From contig NSGV01000001.1 in NCBI GenBank assembly GCA_002300355.1, positions 1,116,001 to 1,180,000 of the forward strand: DNA of 64,000 nucleotides, given 5' to 3'. Position numbers and translations under genes: made by a program. Positions 54,335 to 64,000 of the stretch are shown piece by piece. The DNA is from Streptomyces sp. TLI_235 (GTDB lineage Bacteria; Actinomycetota; Actinomycetes; Streptomycetales; Streptomycetaceae). Numbering within the stretch: position 1 is the first letter of the stretch; each line of letters opens with the position of its first letter. The notes beneath the pieces are model-generated. The model had not been told where the DNA came from. It worked only from the letters and a program-made list of their open reading frames with translations, and did no database searches.

Positions 54335-55038
54335 ATTCCTCGTCGCGGGTGGGCCGGAGCGTCCAGCGCGCCGGCCGCCTGCAGGAGGTACGGGTTGGTC
54401 GCGCGCTCACGGCCGATGGTGGTCTGGGAGCCGTGGCCGGAGAGGACCACGGTGGCGTCGTCGAGGGGCAGGCAGACCCGGGCCAGCGATTCCATGATCG
54501 CCTTGCTGTCGCCGCCCGGGAGATCCGTGCGCCCGATGGAGCCGGCGAACAGCAGGTCGCCCGAGAACAGCACCGGTGGGATGTCGTCGCTCGAGGGCGT
54601 CCGGAAGGTCACCGACCCCCCGGTATGGCCGGGCGCGTGGTCGACGGTGAGCTCCAGGCCGGCCAGCTCCAGCACGCTGCCGTCGGTGAGTTCGCGGACG
54701 TCGTCCGGCTCGCCGACGGTGATCGAGCCCATGAGCTGCTGCCCGAGCGACCGGCCCAGGCCGCGGCCCGGGTCCTTCATCATGTAGCGGTCCTCGGGGT
54801 GGATCCACGCCGGGATGCCGCGGGCGCCGCAGACCGGCATCACGGAGGCGATGTGGTCGATGTGGCCGTGGGTGAGCAGCACCGCGACCGGCTTGAGCCG
54901 GTGCTCGCGGATCAGGTCCTCGACGCCCTGCGCGGCCTCGTGGCCGGGGTCGACGATCACGCACTCCTCGCCGGCGGCCGGTGCGACCAGGTAGCAGTTG
55001 GTGCCCCAGGCTCCGGCGGGAAATCCGGCGACGAACAC
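54331..55038 (-). CDS. Metallo-beta-lactamase-fold hydrolase (glyoxalase II-like)
   Basis: The 235-residue protein has the dinuclear metal motif THGHIDH (56-62), [10 protein letters not shown] and [19 protein letters not shown], as in glyoxalase II-like hydrolases. Substrate unknown. GTG at 55038 follows GAAGGA and matches the start of Streptomyces homologues. First gene of the operon with hisS and aspS. Confidence 0.92.
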   Translation of the reverse strand: MFVAGFPAGAWGTNCYLVAPAAGEECVIVDPGHEAAQGVEDLIREHRLKPVAVLLTHGHIDHIASVMPVCGARGIPAWIHPEDRYMMKDPGRGLGRSLGQQLMGSITVGEPDDVRELTDGSVLELAGLELTVDHAPGHTGGSVTFRTPSSDDIPPVLFSGDLLFAGSIGRTDLPGGDSKAIMESLARVCLPLDDATVVLSGHGSQTTIGRERATNPYLLQAAGALDAPAHPRRGM

Positions 55039-55265
55039 GTGAGTCCTTCGGTCGAGTCGGGCGGCAGGGGGCGGTCGTGTCACCGCCCGGTCACACCGCA
55101 GCCTACCGGCGGCACGGCACCGGGAGCGAACCAGATGGCGCAGTGGCGACACCGTTTGATCTCGTACTTACGCTCGGGGTCCTTACACTTGGCCGCCTGC
55201 GGATGCGATGATCCGCACCGGAACCCCCAATCCCCGCCTCAGCATTCATTCAGGAGACACGGCCG

Positions 55266-56054
<789 letters not shown>

Positions 56055-56260
56055 TCCGCGCGTGCGGCGGCCGGGCGGCCTTCCGCCGCCGGGCCGCCGC
56101 GATCGCCCGGGAAATCACCCGGCGATGATGCGGACAGCACCGACGCTGGTCGCCTATGTTGCTGTTGTATAGGGTGCCCTGACCGTCGGCCGTGACCCTC
56201 GGCAGCACTCGGCGGCAGGACGGCGGACTCCATCGGTCCGCCGCACATTCAACTGTGGAC

Positions 56261-56292
56261 GACGTCCCCCGCCGCTGCGGCGGGCGGGCGTC
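56261..56292 (+). promoter_or_regulatory. Leader hairpin touching the ribosome site of the DUF349 gene
   Basis: CCCGCCG-ctg-CGGCGGG (56268-56284) with an outer GACG/CGTC stem ends four bases before GGAGGAGG. A second hairpin CGGCGGAC/GTCCGCCG (56221-56243) precedes it. The 250-base interval from the cyclophilin stop also has TATAGGGT (56168-56175), a possible -10. Confidence 0.4.
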
Positions 56293-56307
56293 ATTGGAGG
56301 AGGCGCT

Positions 56308-57537
56308 GTGAGCAGCGACCCGTGGGGCCGTGTCGACGAGCAGGGGACCGTGTACGTCAGGACGGCCGAGGGCGAACGCGTCGTCGGCTCCTGGCAGGCC
56401 GGCTCCCCGGAGGAGGCCCTCGCGTACTTCGAGCGCAAGTACCAGGGGCTGGAGGCCGAGATCGGCCTGCTGGAGCACCGCGTCCGCAAGACCGACCTGG
56501 CCGCCAAGGAGGCGCAGGTCGCCCTGGACCACCTCAAGGCGCAGGTGGCCGAGGCCCACGCGGTCGGCGACCTGGACGCGCTCGCCAAGCGCCTCGACAC
56601 CCTGAGCGGCGAGATCGAGTCCCGCCAGGCCGAGCGGCGCCAGGCCCGCGCGAAGGCGCAGGAGGAGGCGCGCGCGGCCAAGGAGGCGCTGGTCGTCGAG
56701 GCCGAGCAGCTCGCGGAGTCGACCCAGTGGCGGGAGGCCGGCGACCGGCTGCGCGCCCTGGTGGAGACCTGGAAGGGCCTGCCGCGGCTCGACCGCAAGA
56801 GCGACGACGAGCTGTGGCACCGCTTCTCGCACGCCCGCTCGGTGTTCTCCAAGCACCGCAAGTCGCACTTCGCGGCGCTGGACAACGAGCGCGAGCACGC
56901 CCGGGTGACCAAGGAGAAGCTGGTCGCCGAGGCCGAGGCGCTGTCCGACTCGACCGATTGGGGCGACACGGCCGCGCGCTACCGCGACCTGATGGCGCAG
57001 TGGAAGGCGGCCGGCCGGGCGCAGCGGGACGCCGAGGAGGAGCTGTGGGCGCGGTTCCGCGGCGCCCAGGACGTGTTCTTCCAGGCCCGGTCCTCCGCGT
57101 TCAGCGAGCGGGACGCCGAGCAGGGCGAGAACCAGAAGCTGAAGGAGGCGCTGCTGCTGGAGGCCGAGGCGATCCTGCCGATCACCGACCTCAAGGCGGC
57201 GAAGGCGGCGCTGCGCGACGTCAACGAGCGCTGGGAGGCGATCGGCCATGTGCCGCGTGCCGCCCGCGGCCAGCTGGACGGCCGGCTGAACACGGTCGAG
57301 CGGGCGGTCCGCGAGGCCGAGGAGGCCGAGTGGCAGCGCACCAACCCGGAGGCGAAGGCCCGCGCGGCCGGCATGACCGGCCTGCTGCAGCAGGCCGTGG
57401 ACAGGTTGCAGGCCGACCTGGACAAGGCGCGCGCGGCCGGCAATGCGAGCCGGGCCGCCAAGATCGAGTCCGAGCTGGCGGGCCGTCAGGCCCTGCTGGA
57501 CCAGGCCCAGAAGAGCCTGGAGGAGTTCGGCGGCTGA
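56308..57537 (+). CDS. DUF349 helical-repeat protein
   Basis: The 409-residue, highly charged, almost fully helical protein has a coiled-coil near 45-130 and three DUF349 repeats, each with a W.....W pattern (TQWREAGDRLRALVETWKGL, TDWGDTAARYRDLMAQWKAA, then the KAALRDVNERWEAIG repeat). Function is unknown; members occur near stringent-response and translation genes. GTG at 56308 follows GGAGGAGG. Confidence 0.92.
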   Translation: MSSDPWGRVDEQGTVYVRTAEGERVVGSWQAGSPEEALAYFERKYQGLEAEIGLLEHRVRKTDLAAKEAQVALDHLKAQVAEAHAVGDLDALAKRLDTLSGEIESRQAERRQARAKAQEEARAAKEALVVEAEQLAESTQWREAGDRLRALVETWKGLPRLDRKSDDELWHRFSHARSVFSKHRKSHFAALDNEREHARVTKEKLVAEAEALSDSTDWGDTAARYRDLMAQWKAAGRAQRDAEEELWARFRGAQDVFFQARSSAFSERDAEQGENQKLKEALLLEAEAILPITDLKAAKAALRDVNERWEAIGHVPRAARGQLDGRLNTVERAVREAEEAEWQRTNPEAKARAAGMTGLLQQAVDRLQADLDKARAAGNASRAAKIESELAGRQALLDQAQKSLEEFGG

Positions 57538-57559
57538 CGCCGGCTCCCCCGTGCCCGAC

Positions 57560-57589
57560 GGAAGGCCCCCGCCGAGGCGGGGGCCTTCC
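57560..57589. terminator. Bidirectional terminator
   Basis: 14-base perfect arms (GGAAGGCCCCCGCC) between the convergent DUF349 and NmrA genes. Confidence 0.85.
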
Positions 57590-57598
57590 GCGTTCGGG

Positions 57599-58471
57599 TC
57601 ACAGCGGCCAGGCGCGGCCGTGCGCCCAGTCCGCGAAGTCCTGCCAGCCGACCTCGGGGTGGTCTCGGCGCAGCGCGGCGGTGTCGATGTCCAGGCCGGT
57701 CTCGGTGAAGTAGCGGAACATCGCGGCGAGGTCGGCGGAGTACGCCTCGATCTCGCTGATCGGGAGGCGCTGGAAGCCGATCGGCCTGCCGGTCGCGGAG
57801 GTGAGCACCTCGGCGATCTCGGGGCAGGTGAGGGCGTCGGAGGCGATGTCGATCCGCCGGCCGGCGAACTCGTCGGGCCGGGTGATCGCGAGGGCGGCGA
57901 AGGCGCCGATGTCGCGGGCGGGGACGAGTGCCAGCGGCCGCTCGGGCGGCATCGGGAGGACGAAGCTGCCCCGGCGCAGCCCGTCCAGGGTCCACTCCCC
58001 CGCGTAGTTCTCCATGAAGGCGGCCGGGCCGAGCACCGTCCAGGGCACGCCGAGCCCGGCGAGCCGGCGCTCGATGCGGTACTTGCTGTCGAAGTGCGGG
58101 ATGCCGGTGTCGCGGTCGGCGTGCGCGGCCGAGGTGAGGACGATGTGGCCGACCCGGGCGTCGGCGGCGGCCTCGATCAGGGCAGTGCCCTGGCGGACCT
58201 CGGTGGTGAGGTCGGTGCCGGAGGGTCCGAACGGTGTCGACACGGCGAAGAGGGCGGCGGTGCCGGCGAGGGCGGCGTCCAGGGACTCCCGGTCGTCGAA
58301 GTCGGCGGGCACGACCTGGGCCCCGGCGGCCGCGAGGGCCCGGGCGGCGGCCGAGCCCGGGGTGCGGGTGAGGGCGCGCACGGGAAGTCCGTGCGCGAGG
58401 AGGGCGTCGACCACGGCGGCGCCCTGCGTTCCGGTGGCTCCGGCCACCGCGACATATGATGTCTGCGTCAT
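57599..58471 (-). CDS. NmrA-like NAD(P)-binding protein
   Basis: The 290-residue atypical short-chain dehydrogenase has GATGTQGAAVVDALL as dinucleotide loop, a NmrA-type FAVSTPFG segment and HFDSKYRIE in place of YxxxK catalysis. It may be a quinone/NADPH oxidoreductase or redox sensor. ATG at 58471 has no Shine-Dalgarno; TACAGT six bases upstream suggests leaderless mRNA. Its start lies within one of two identical-type operators shared with the MarR gene. Confidence 0.9.
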   Translation of the reverse strand: MTQTSYVAVAGATGTQGAAVVDALLAHGLPVRALTRTPGSAAARALAAAGAQVVPADFDDRESLDAALAGTAALFAVSTPFGPSGTDLTTEVRQGTALIEAAADARVGHIVLTSAAHADRDTGIPHFDSKYRIERRLAGLGVPWTVLGPAAFMENYAGEWTLDGLRRGSFVLPMPPERPLALVPARDIGAFAALAITRPDEFAGRRIDIASDALTCPEIAEVLTSATGRPIGFQRLPISEIEAYSADLAAMFRYFTETGLDIDTAALRRDHPEVGWQDFADWAHGRAWPL

Positions 58472-58508
58472 GCAGACACTGTAGAACAAACTCTCTGCGT
58501 CACGCAGA
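58462..58508. promoter_or_regulatory. Twin palindromic operators between NmrA and MarR genes
   Basis: TCTGCGTCATGCAGA (58462-58476) and TCTGCGTCACGCAGA (58494-58508) share a TCTGCGT-n-(A/T)CGCAGA pattern. Their centres are 32 bases apart, about three helical turns. One covers the NmrA start, the other lies before the MarR gene. They are the likely binding sites of the MarR protein. Confidence 0.75.
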
Positions 58509-58529
58509 TATTTTCTCGGGAGGATGCCC

Positions 58530-58979
58530 ATGCGGCCGCACGACCTCGAAGCCGACTCCCGCCGCTACCTCGCCTCGTACGCGCTGTTCAACCAGGCGGT
58601 GGCGGACCGGCTCGGGCTGCACCCCACCGACGTGCAGTGCCTGAACCTGCTGGGCCTGGAGCGGGGCCCGCTGACGACCGGGCGGATCGCCGAACTCACC
58701 GGCCTCACCAGCGGCTCGGCCACCCGCCTGGTGGACCGACTGGAGCGGGCCGGATACGTCACCCGGCGGCGCGACGAGGAGGACCGCCGGCGGGTGCTGG
58801 TCGAGCCGGTACCGGAGGCGGCGGCCCGCCTCGGCACACTCTGGGGCGAACTCGGCGAGGGCTGGGCCGCCATGCTGGCCGAGTACAGCGAGGAGGAGCT
58901 GGAATTCCTCGCCCGCCACATGCGCCGCACCACCGAACTCGCCGACCGCCAGGTCCGGCTGCTCCGCGAAGGCCGGTAG
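58530..58979 (+). CDS. MarR-family transcriptional regulator
   Basis: The 149-residue winged-helix protein has RIAELTGLTSGSATRLVDRL and ERAGYVTRRRDEEDRRRVLV. It probably represses itself and the divergent NmrA-like gene through the twin operators. ATG at 58530 is chosen over 58524 because GGGAGG is then six bases away. Ligand unknown; the single N-terminal Cys of OhrR proteins is not seen at the same place. Confidence 0.92.
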   Translation: MRPHDLEADSRRYLASYALFNQAVADRLGLHPTDVQCLNLLGLERGPLTTGRIAELTGLTSGSATRLVDRLERAGYVTRRRDEEDRRRVLVEPVPEAAARLGTLWGELGEGWAAMLAEYSEEELEFLARHMRRTTELADRQVRLLREGR

Positions 58980-58990
58980 GCCACCCGGGA

Positions 58991-59037
58991 GCACGTGGGG
59001 CACCTCCCGGCCGACGGCCGGGAGGTGCCCCACGTGC
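58991..59037. terminator. Very long bidirectional terminator hairpin
   Basis: Perfect 22-bp stem with a 3-base loop, between the convergent MarR and relA genes. Arms begin GCACGTGGGGCACC and end GGTGCCCCACGTGC. Confidence 0.9.
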
Positions 59038-59047
59038 GGTGGCTCTA

Positions 59048-61459
<2,412 letters not shown>

Positions 61460-61674
61460 GGACACTCCTCGGGGGCGCAGGGCCTCCCCCTCGTTCGGGC
61501 GGTCGCGCCATCGGTCGCACCCGTCGGTCGTGCAACCGAGAGGGGATGAATCTTCATGGTACCGAGAGTGCGGGCCGACCGGTCGGCCGCCCGGCGCGGA
61601 ACGGGGCGACGAGGGCGCGGCCCGGGCCCGGACGAGCCGGCCGGGCCGGCCGCCGCGTCCGGGCGCCCGGCGGG

Positions 61675-62226
61675 TCAGACCGTGACGAGGGCGTCCAGCG
61701 GGGCCCCGGCGAGGTGCCCGGAGAGCCGCTCGCGGCCGTCCAGGAAGCCCAGCTCCATCAGGACGACCACGCCGGCCAGCGCCGCGCCGGCCTCCCGGAC
61801 GAGGTCCAGCGAGGCCCCGAGGGTGCCGCCGGTGGCGAGCACGTCGTCGACCACCAGCACCCGCTCGCCGGGCGCGAAGGCGTCGCACTGCACCTCCAGC
61901 GTGGCGGAGCCGTACTCGAGGTCGTAGGAGCGGGCGAAGACGTCGCCGGGCAGCTTGCCCTTCTTGCGGATCGGCACGAAGCCGAGGCCGGCCGCGAAGG
62001 CCGCCGGGGCGGCGAGCACGAAGCCGCGGGCCTCCAGGCCGACCACCTTGGTCGCCCCGAGCTCGGCGGCGCGGCCGGCCAGCGCCCGGGTGAGCGCGCC
62101 GAAGGCCTCGGCGTCGGCGAGCAGCGGCGCGATGTCCTTGAACAGCACGCCGGGCTTCGGGTAGTCCGGGACGTCCCTGATCCGGCTGGTCAGCAGCTCG
62201 GCGAGGACGGGGTCGGGCGAGGTCAC
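61675..62226 (-). CDS. apt: Adenine phosphoribosyltransferase
   Basis: Apt salvages adenine to AMP. The 183-residue protein has the PRPP motif [10 protein letters not shown] (126-135) and FKDIAPLL near the N-terminus. GTG at 62226 follows GAAGGA. It lies between secF and relA, the usual Streptomyces order. The 215 bases to relA hold a possible leader. Confidence 0.96.
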   Translation of the reverse strand: MTSPDPVLAELLTSRIRDVPDYPKPGVLFKDIAPLLADAEAFGALTRALAGRAAELGATKVVGLEARGFVLAAPAAFAAGLGFVPIRKKGKLPGDVFARSYDLEYGSATLEVQCDAFAPGERVLVVDDVLATGGTLGASLDLVREAGAALAGVVVLMELGFLDGRERLSGHLAGAPLDALVTV

Positions 62227-62328
62227 GTGGGGTTCCTTCGGGTCGGCAGGCCCTGCGGGTCGGATGCACGCCGCGGGCCGGATTCAGCGGATCCGACCTT
62301 ACCCGCCGCGACACCCGGTCACGGAAAA

Positions 62329-62366
62329 GGTCCGGCCGGCCCGAGTCGCCTCGGGCCGGCCGGACC
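62329..62366 (-). terminator. Terminator after secF
   Basis: 17-bp perfect stem (GGTCCGGCCGGCCCGAG and complement), loop TCGC, 17 bases past the secF stop. Confidence 0.85.
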
Positions 62367-62383
62367 GTGTCACCGTCGTCCGG

Positions 62384-63484
62384 TCAGCGCTTGCCGGACG
62401 GACGGCCCTTGCCGCGGGTGCGGGCGACCGGCTGGTTGCGCTGGCCGACCATGCCGGCGCCGACCTCCTCGCCGTCCTCCGCCGTCTCCTCGGCGCCGCC
62501 GGCCGCCTCGGCGGCCTTGGCGTCCGCCGCGCGGCGCTGGGCGACCCGCTTGGCGAGCGCCCGCATCTCCGGGGTCTGCTCCTTGAGCTGCGCGAGCAGC
62601 GGGGTGGCGACGCAGATCGACGAGTACGCACCGGCCGCCAGACCGATGAACAGCGCGAGCGAGATGTCGTTCAGCGTGCCGGCGCCGAGCATGCCGCCGC
62701 CGATGAACAGCAGCGCCGTGACCGGCAGCAGGGCCACCACGGTGGTGTTGATCGAACGCACCAGGGTCTGGTTGAGGCCCAGGTTGGCGGCCTCGCTGTA
62801 GGTGCGCCTGTTCTGCTTGGTGATGCCCCGGGTGTTCTCCTTCACGGTGTCGAAGACGACGACCGTGTCGTAGAGCGAGTATCCGAGGATCGTCAGGAAG
62901 CCGATCACGGTACCGGGGGTGACCTCGAAGCCCACCAGGGCGTAGACGCCGATGGTGATCAGCAGGTCGTGGATCAGCGCGACCAGGGCGGCCAACGCCA
63001 TCCGCCACTCGAAGGCGATCGCCAGGTAGGCGGTGACCAGCACCATGAAGACGACCAGGCCGAGCAGGGCCTTCTGGGAGATCTGCTTGCCCCAGGAGGG
63101 GCCGATCACCTGGGCGTCGATGTCCTTGGTCGGGACGCCGATCTCCTTGGAGAGCTCCTGGGAGAACGCCGGGCCGCTGATCTTCTCCTCGGAGCTGACC
63201 TGGATGCGGATCTTGCCGTCGCCGGTCTTCTGGACCTGCGGGGTGGAGTCACCGGTGATCTTGTTCGCGGCGTCCTGCGCCTGCGACACCGTCAGGCCGG
63301 ACTTCTCGACGGTGTAGACCGAGCCGCCCTTGAACTCGATGCCCAGGTGCAGGCCCATGGCCAGGCCGATCGCCGCCACGAGGACGATGACGCCCGAGAT
63401 GGAGTACCAGATCTTGCGCTTGCCGACGAAGTCGAAGCTGACCTCGCCCTGGTAGAGCCGGTGGCCGATGTTCCGAAGGGACAT
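62384..63484 (-). CDS. secF: Protein translocase subunit SecF
   Basis: SecF, with SecD, uses the proton gradient to help release exported proteins. The 366-residue protein has six membrane helices, a large extracellular loop after the first (FKGGSVYTVEKSGLTV), the conserved GIEFKGG, and LGYSLYDTVVVFDTVKEN in helix 4-5. A C-terminal Lys/Arg tail (RTRGKGRPSGKR) extends into the cytosol. ATG at 63484, four bases after the secD stop. Confidence 0.97.
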   Translation of the reverse strand: MSLRNIGHRLYQGEVSFDFVGKRKIWYSISGVIVLVAAIGLAMGLHLGIEFKGGSVYTVEKSGLTVSQAQDAANKITGDSTPQVQKTGDGKIRIQVSSEEKISGPAFSQELSKEIGVPTKDIDAQVIGPSWGKQISQKALLGLVVFMVLVTAYLAIAFEWRMALAALVALIHDLLITIGVYALVGFEVTPGTVIGFLTILGYSLYDTVVVFDTVKENTRGITKQNRRTYSEAANLGLNQTLVRSINTTVVALLPVTALLFIGGGMLGAGTLNDISLALFIGLAAGAYSSICVATPLLAQLKEQTPEMRALAKRVAQRRAADAKAAEAAGGAEETAEDGEEVGAGMVGQRNQPVARTRGKGRPSGKR

Positions 63485-63488
63485 GGCG

Positions 63489-64000
63489 TCAGGCCTCCTT
63501 GGGGGCGTTGGCGGAGGAACGGCGACGGCTGCCGCGGATCGGCGGGCGGGCGCCGAGCCGCTTCGGGTCGAGGCCGGACCACGGGTGGCCGTTCGCGAAG
63601 AACTTCCGCCGGGCCAGCAGGGTGATCAGCGGCTTGGTGAACAGGAAGATCACCACGACGTCGAGCAGGGTGGTCAGGCCCAGCGTGAACGCGAAGCCCT
63701 GGACCTTGCCGACCGAGACGACGTACAGCACCGCGGCACACAGGAACGACACGAAGTCGGAGACCAGGATGGTGCGACGGGCACGCGGCCAGGCGCGCTG
63801 CACGGCGGGCCGCAGCGGGGCGCCCTCACGGACCTCGTCGCGGATCCGCTCGAAGTACACGATGAAGGAGTCCGCGGTGATACCGATCGCGACGATCGCT
63901 CCGCAGACCGCCGGCAGGTTCAGCGCGAAGCCGATGCTGCTGCCGAGCAGGCACATGATCGAGTAGGTCAGGATCGCCGAGACGAGCAGACCGGCGATCG
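63489..64000 (-). CDS. secD: Protein translocase subunit SecD, C-terminal part (start beyond window)
   Basis: About 169 C-terminal residues are visible: AVCGAIVAIGITADSFIVYF, ERIRDEVREG, RRTILVSDFVSFLCAAVLYV and a basic tail. These are the conserved late helices of SecD. The N-terminus lies beyond the right edge. The stop at 63489 is four bases before secF. Confidence 0.95.
   Translation of the reverse strand, partial: IAGLLVSAILTYSIMCLLGSSIGFALNLPAVCGAIVAIGITADSFIVYFERIRDEVREGAPLRPAVQRAWPRARRTILVSDFVSFLCAAVLYVVSVGKVQGFAFTLGLTTLLDVVVIFLFTKPLITLLARRKFFANGHPWSGLDPKRLGARPPIRGSRRRSSANAPKEA

Overview
The window is chromosomal DNA from a very GC-rich actinobacterium of the Streptomyces/Kitasatospora group. 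Evidence: strong G/C third-position bias, many GTG and TTG starts, a BldD developmental regulator, mIHF, Actinobacteria-type PriA, a PGKGP-loop EF-P, and a housekeeping gene order that matches the Streptomyces metK-pyr-bldD-efp-aro-alaS-aspS-relA-sec stretch. The genus is an inference. I see no rRNA, tRNA, CRISPR array, prophage or insertion sequence. Almost all DNA is genic; the longest gene-poor stretches are 19519-19883 and the rpsD leader (46473-46800).

Layout. 1-9.7 kb: priA (cut by the left edge), metK, coaBC, rpoZ, gmk, mihF, pyrF, an unusual PyrD-like/PyrK-like pair, and class 2 pyrD. 9.7-17.7 kb: carB, carA, a small membrane protein, pyrC, pyrB and pyrR. These read leftwards from a leader carrying a probable PyrR-binding loop and are mostly linked by ATGA/GTGA overlaps. 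17.9-24.4 kb: bldD with its promoter and probable BldD operator, an unknown gene, a thioesterase-like gene, nusB-efp-(M24 protein), a Zur-box-preceded pair of zinc-free ribosomal proteins (bL33, bL31), and a XRE-cupin regulator. 24.5-31.1 kb is more accessory: a frameshifted EamA exporter, a nickel/cobalt permease behind a cobalamin riboswitch with a divergent ArsR gene, a secreted PI-PLC-like enzyme, a Nei glycosylase, and a P-loop ATPase coupled to an unknown protein. 31.1-43.4 kb: aroC-aroK-aroB-aroQ, aroE, a secreted peptidoglycan-binding protein, two tandem MltG-like genes, ruvX, alaS and two small membrane proteins. 43.5-51.2 kb: a STAND ATPase, rpsD, rarA, a VOC protein, PPK2, LysR and GNAT genes. 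51.3-64 kb: aspS-hisS-MBL hydrolase, a cyclophilin, a DUF349 protein, an NmrA/MarR divergent pair with twin operators, relA, apt, secF and secD (cut by the right edge).

How it fits together. The pyr cluster encodes all steps of UMP synthesis seen here except pyrE. The aro cluster supplies chorismate. relA, apt, gmk and PPK2 link nucleotide pools to (p)ppGpp and polyphosphate. rpsD, nusB, efp, alaS, aspS and hisS serve translation and transcription, and sec, MltG and the secreted binding protein serve the envelope.

Most notable points: (1) the extra PyrD-like/PyrK-like pair lacks the class 1 catalytic cysteine and has altered FAD and NAD motifs while keeping its four-Cys cluster motif; (2) an M24 protein beside efp has lost three of five metal ligands; (3) several regulatory elements are visible (PyrR loop, BldD, Zur, cobalamin, MarR-type); (4) three genes each contain a single-base indel in a G/C-rich run or repeat, which may be sequencing error. 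I did not find a clearly new multi-gene defence or biosynthetic system; the PyrD/PyrK-like module is the best candidate for undescribed biochemistry.
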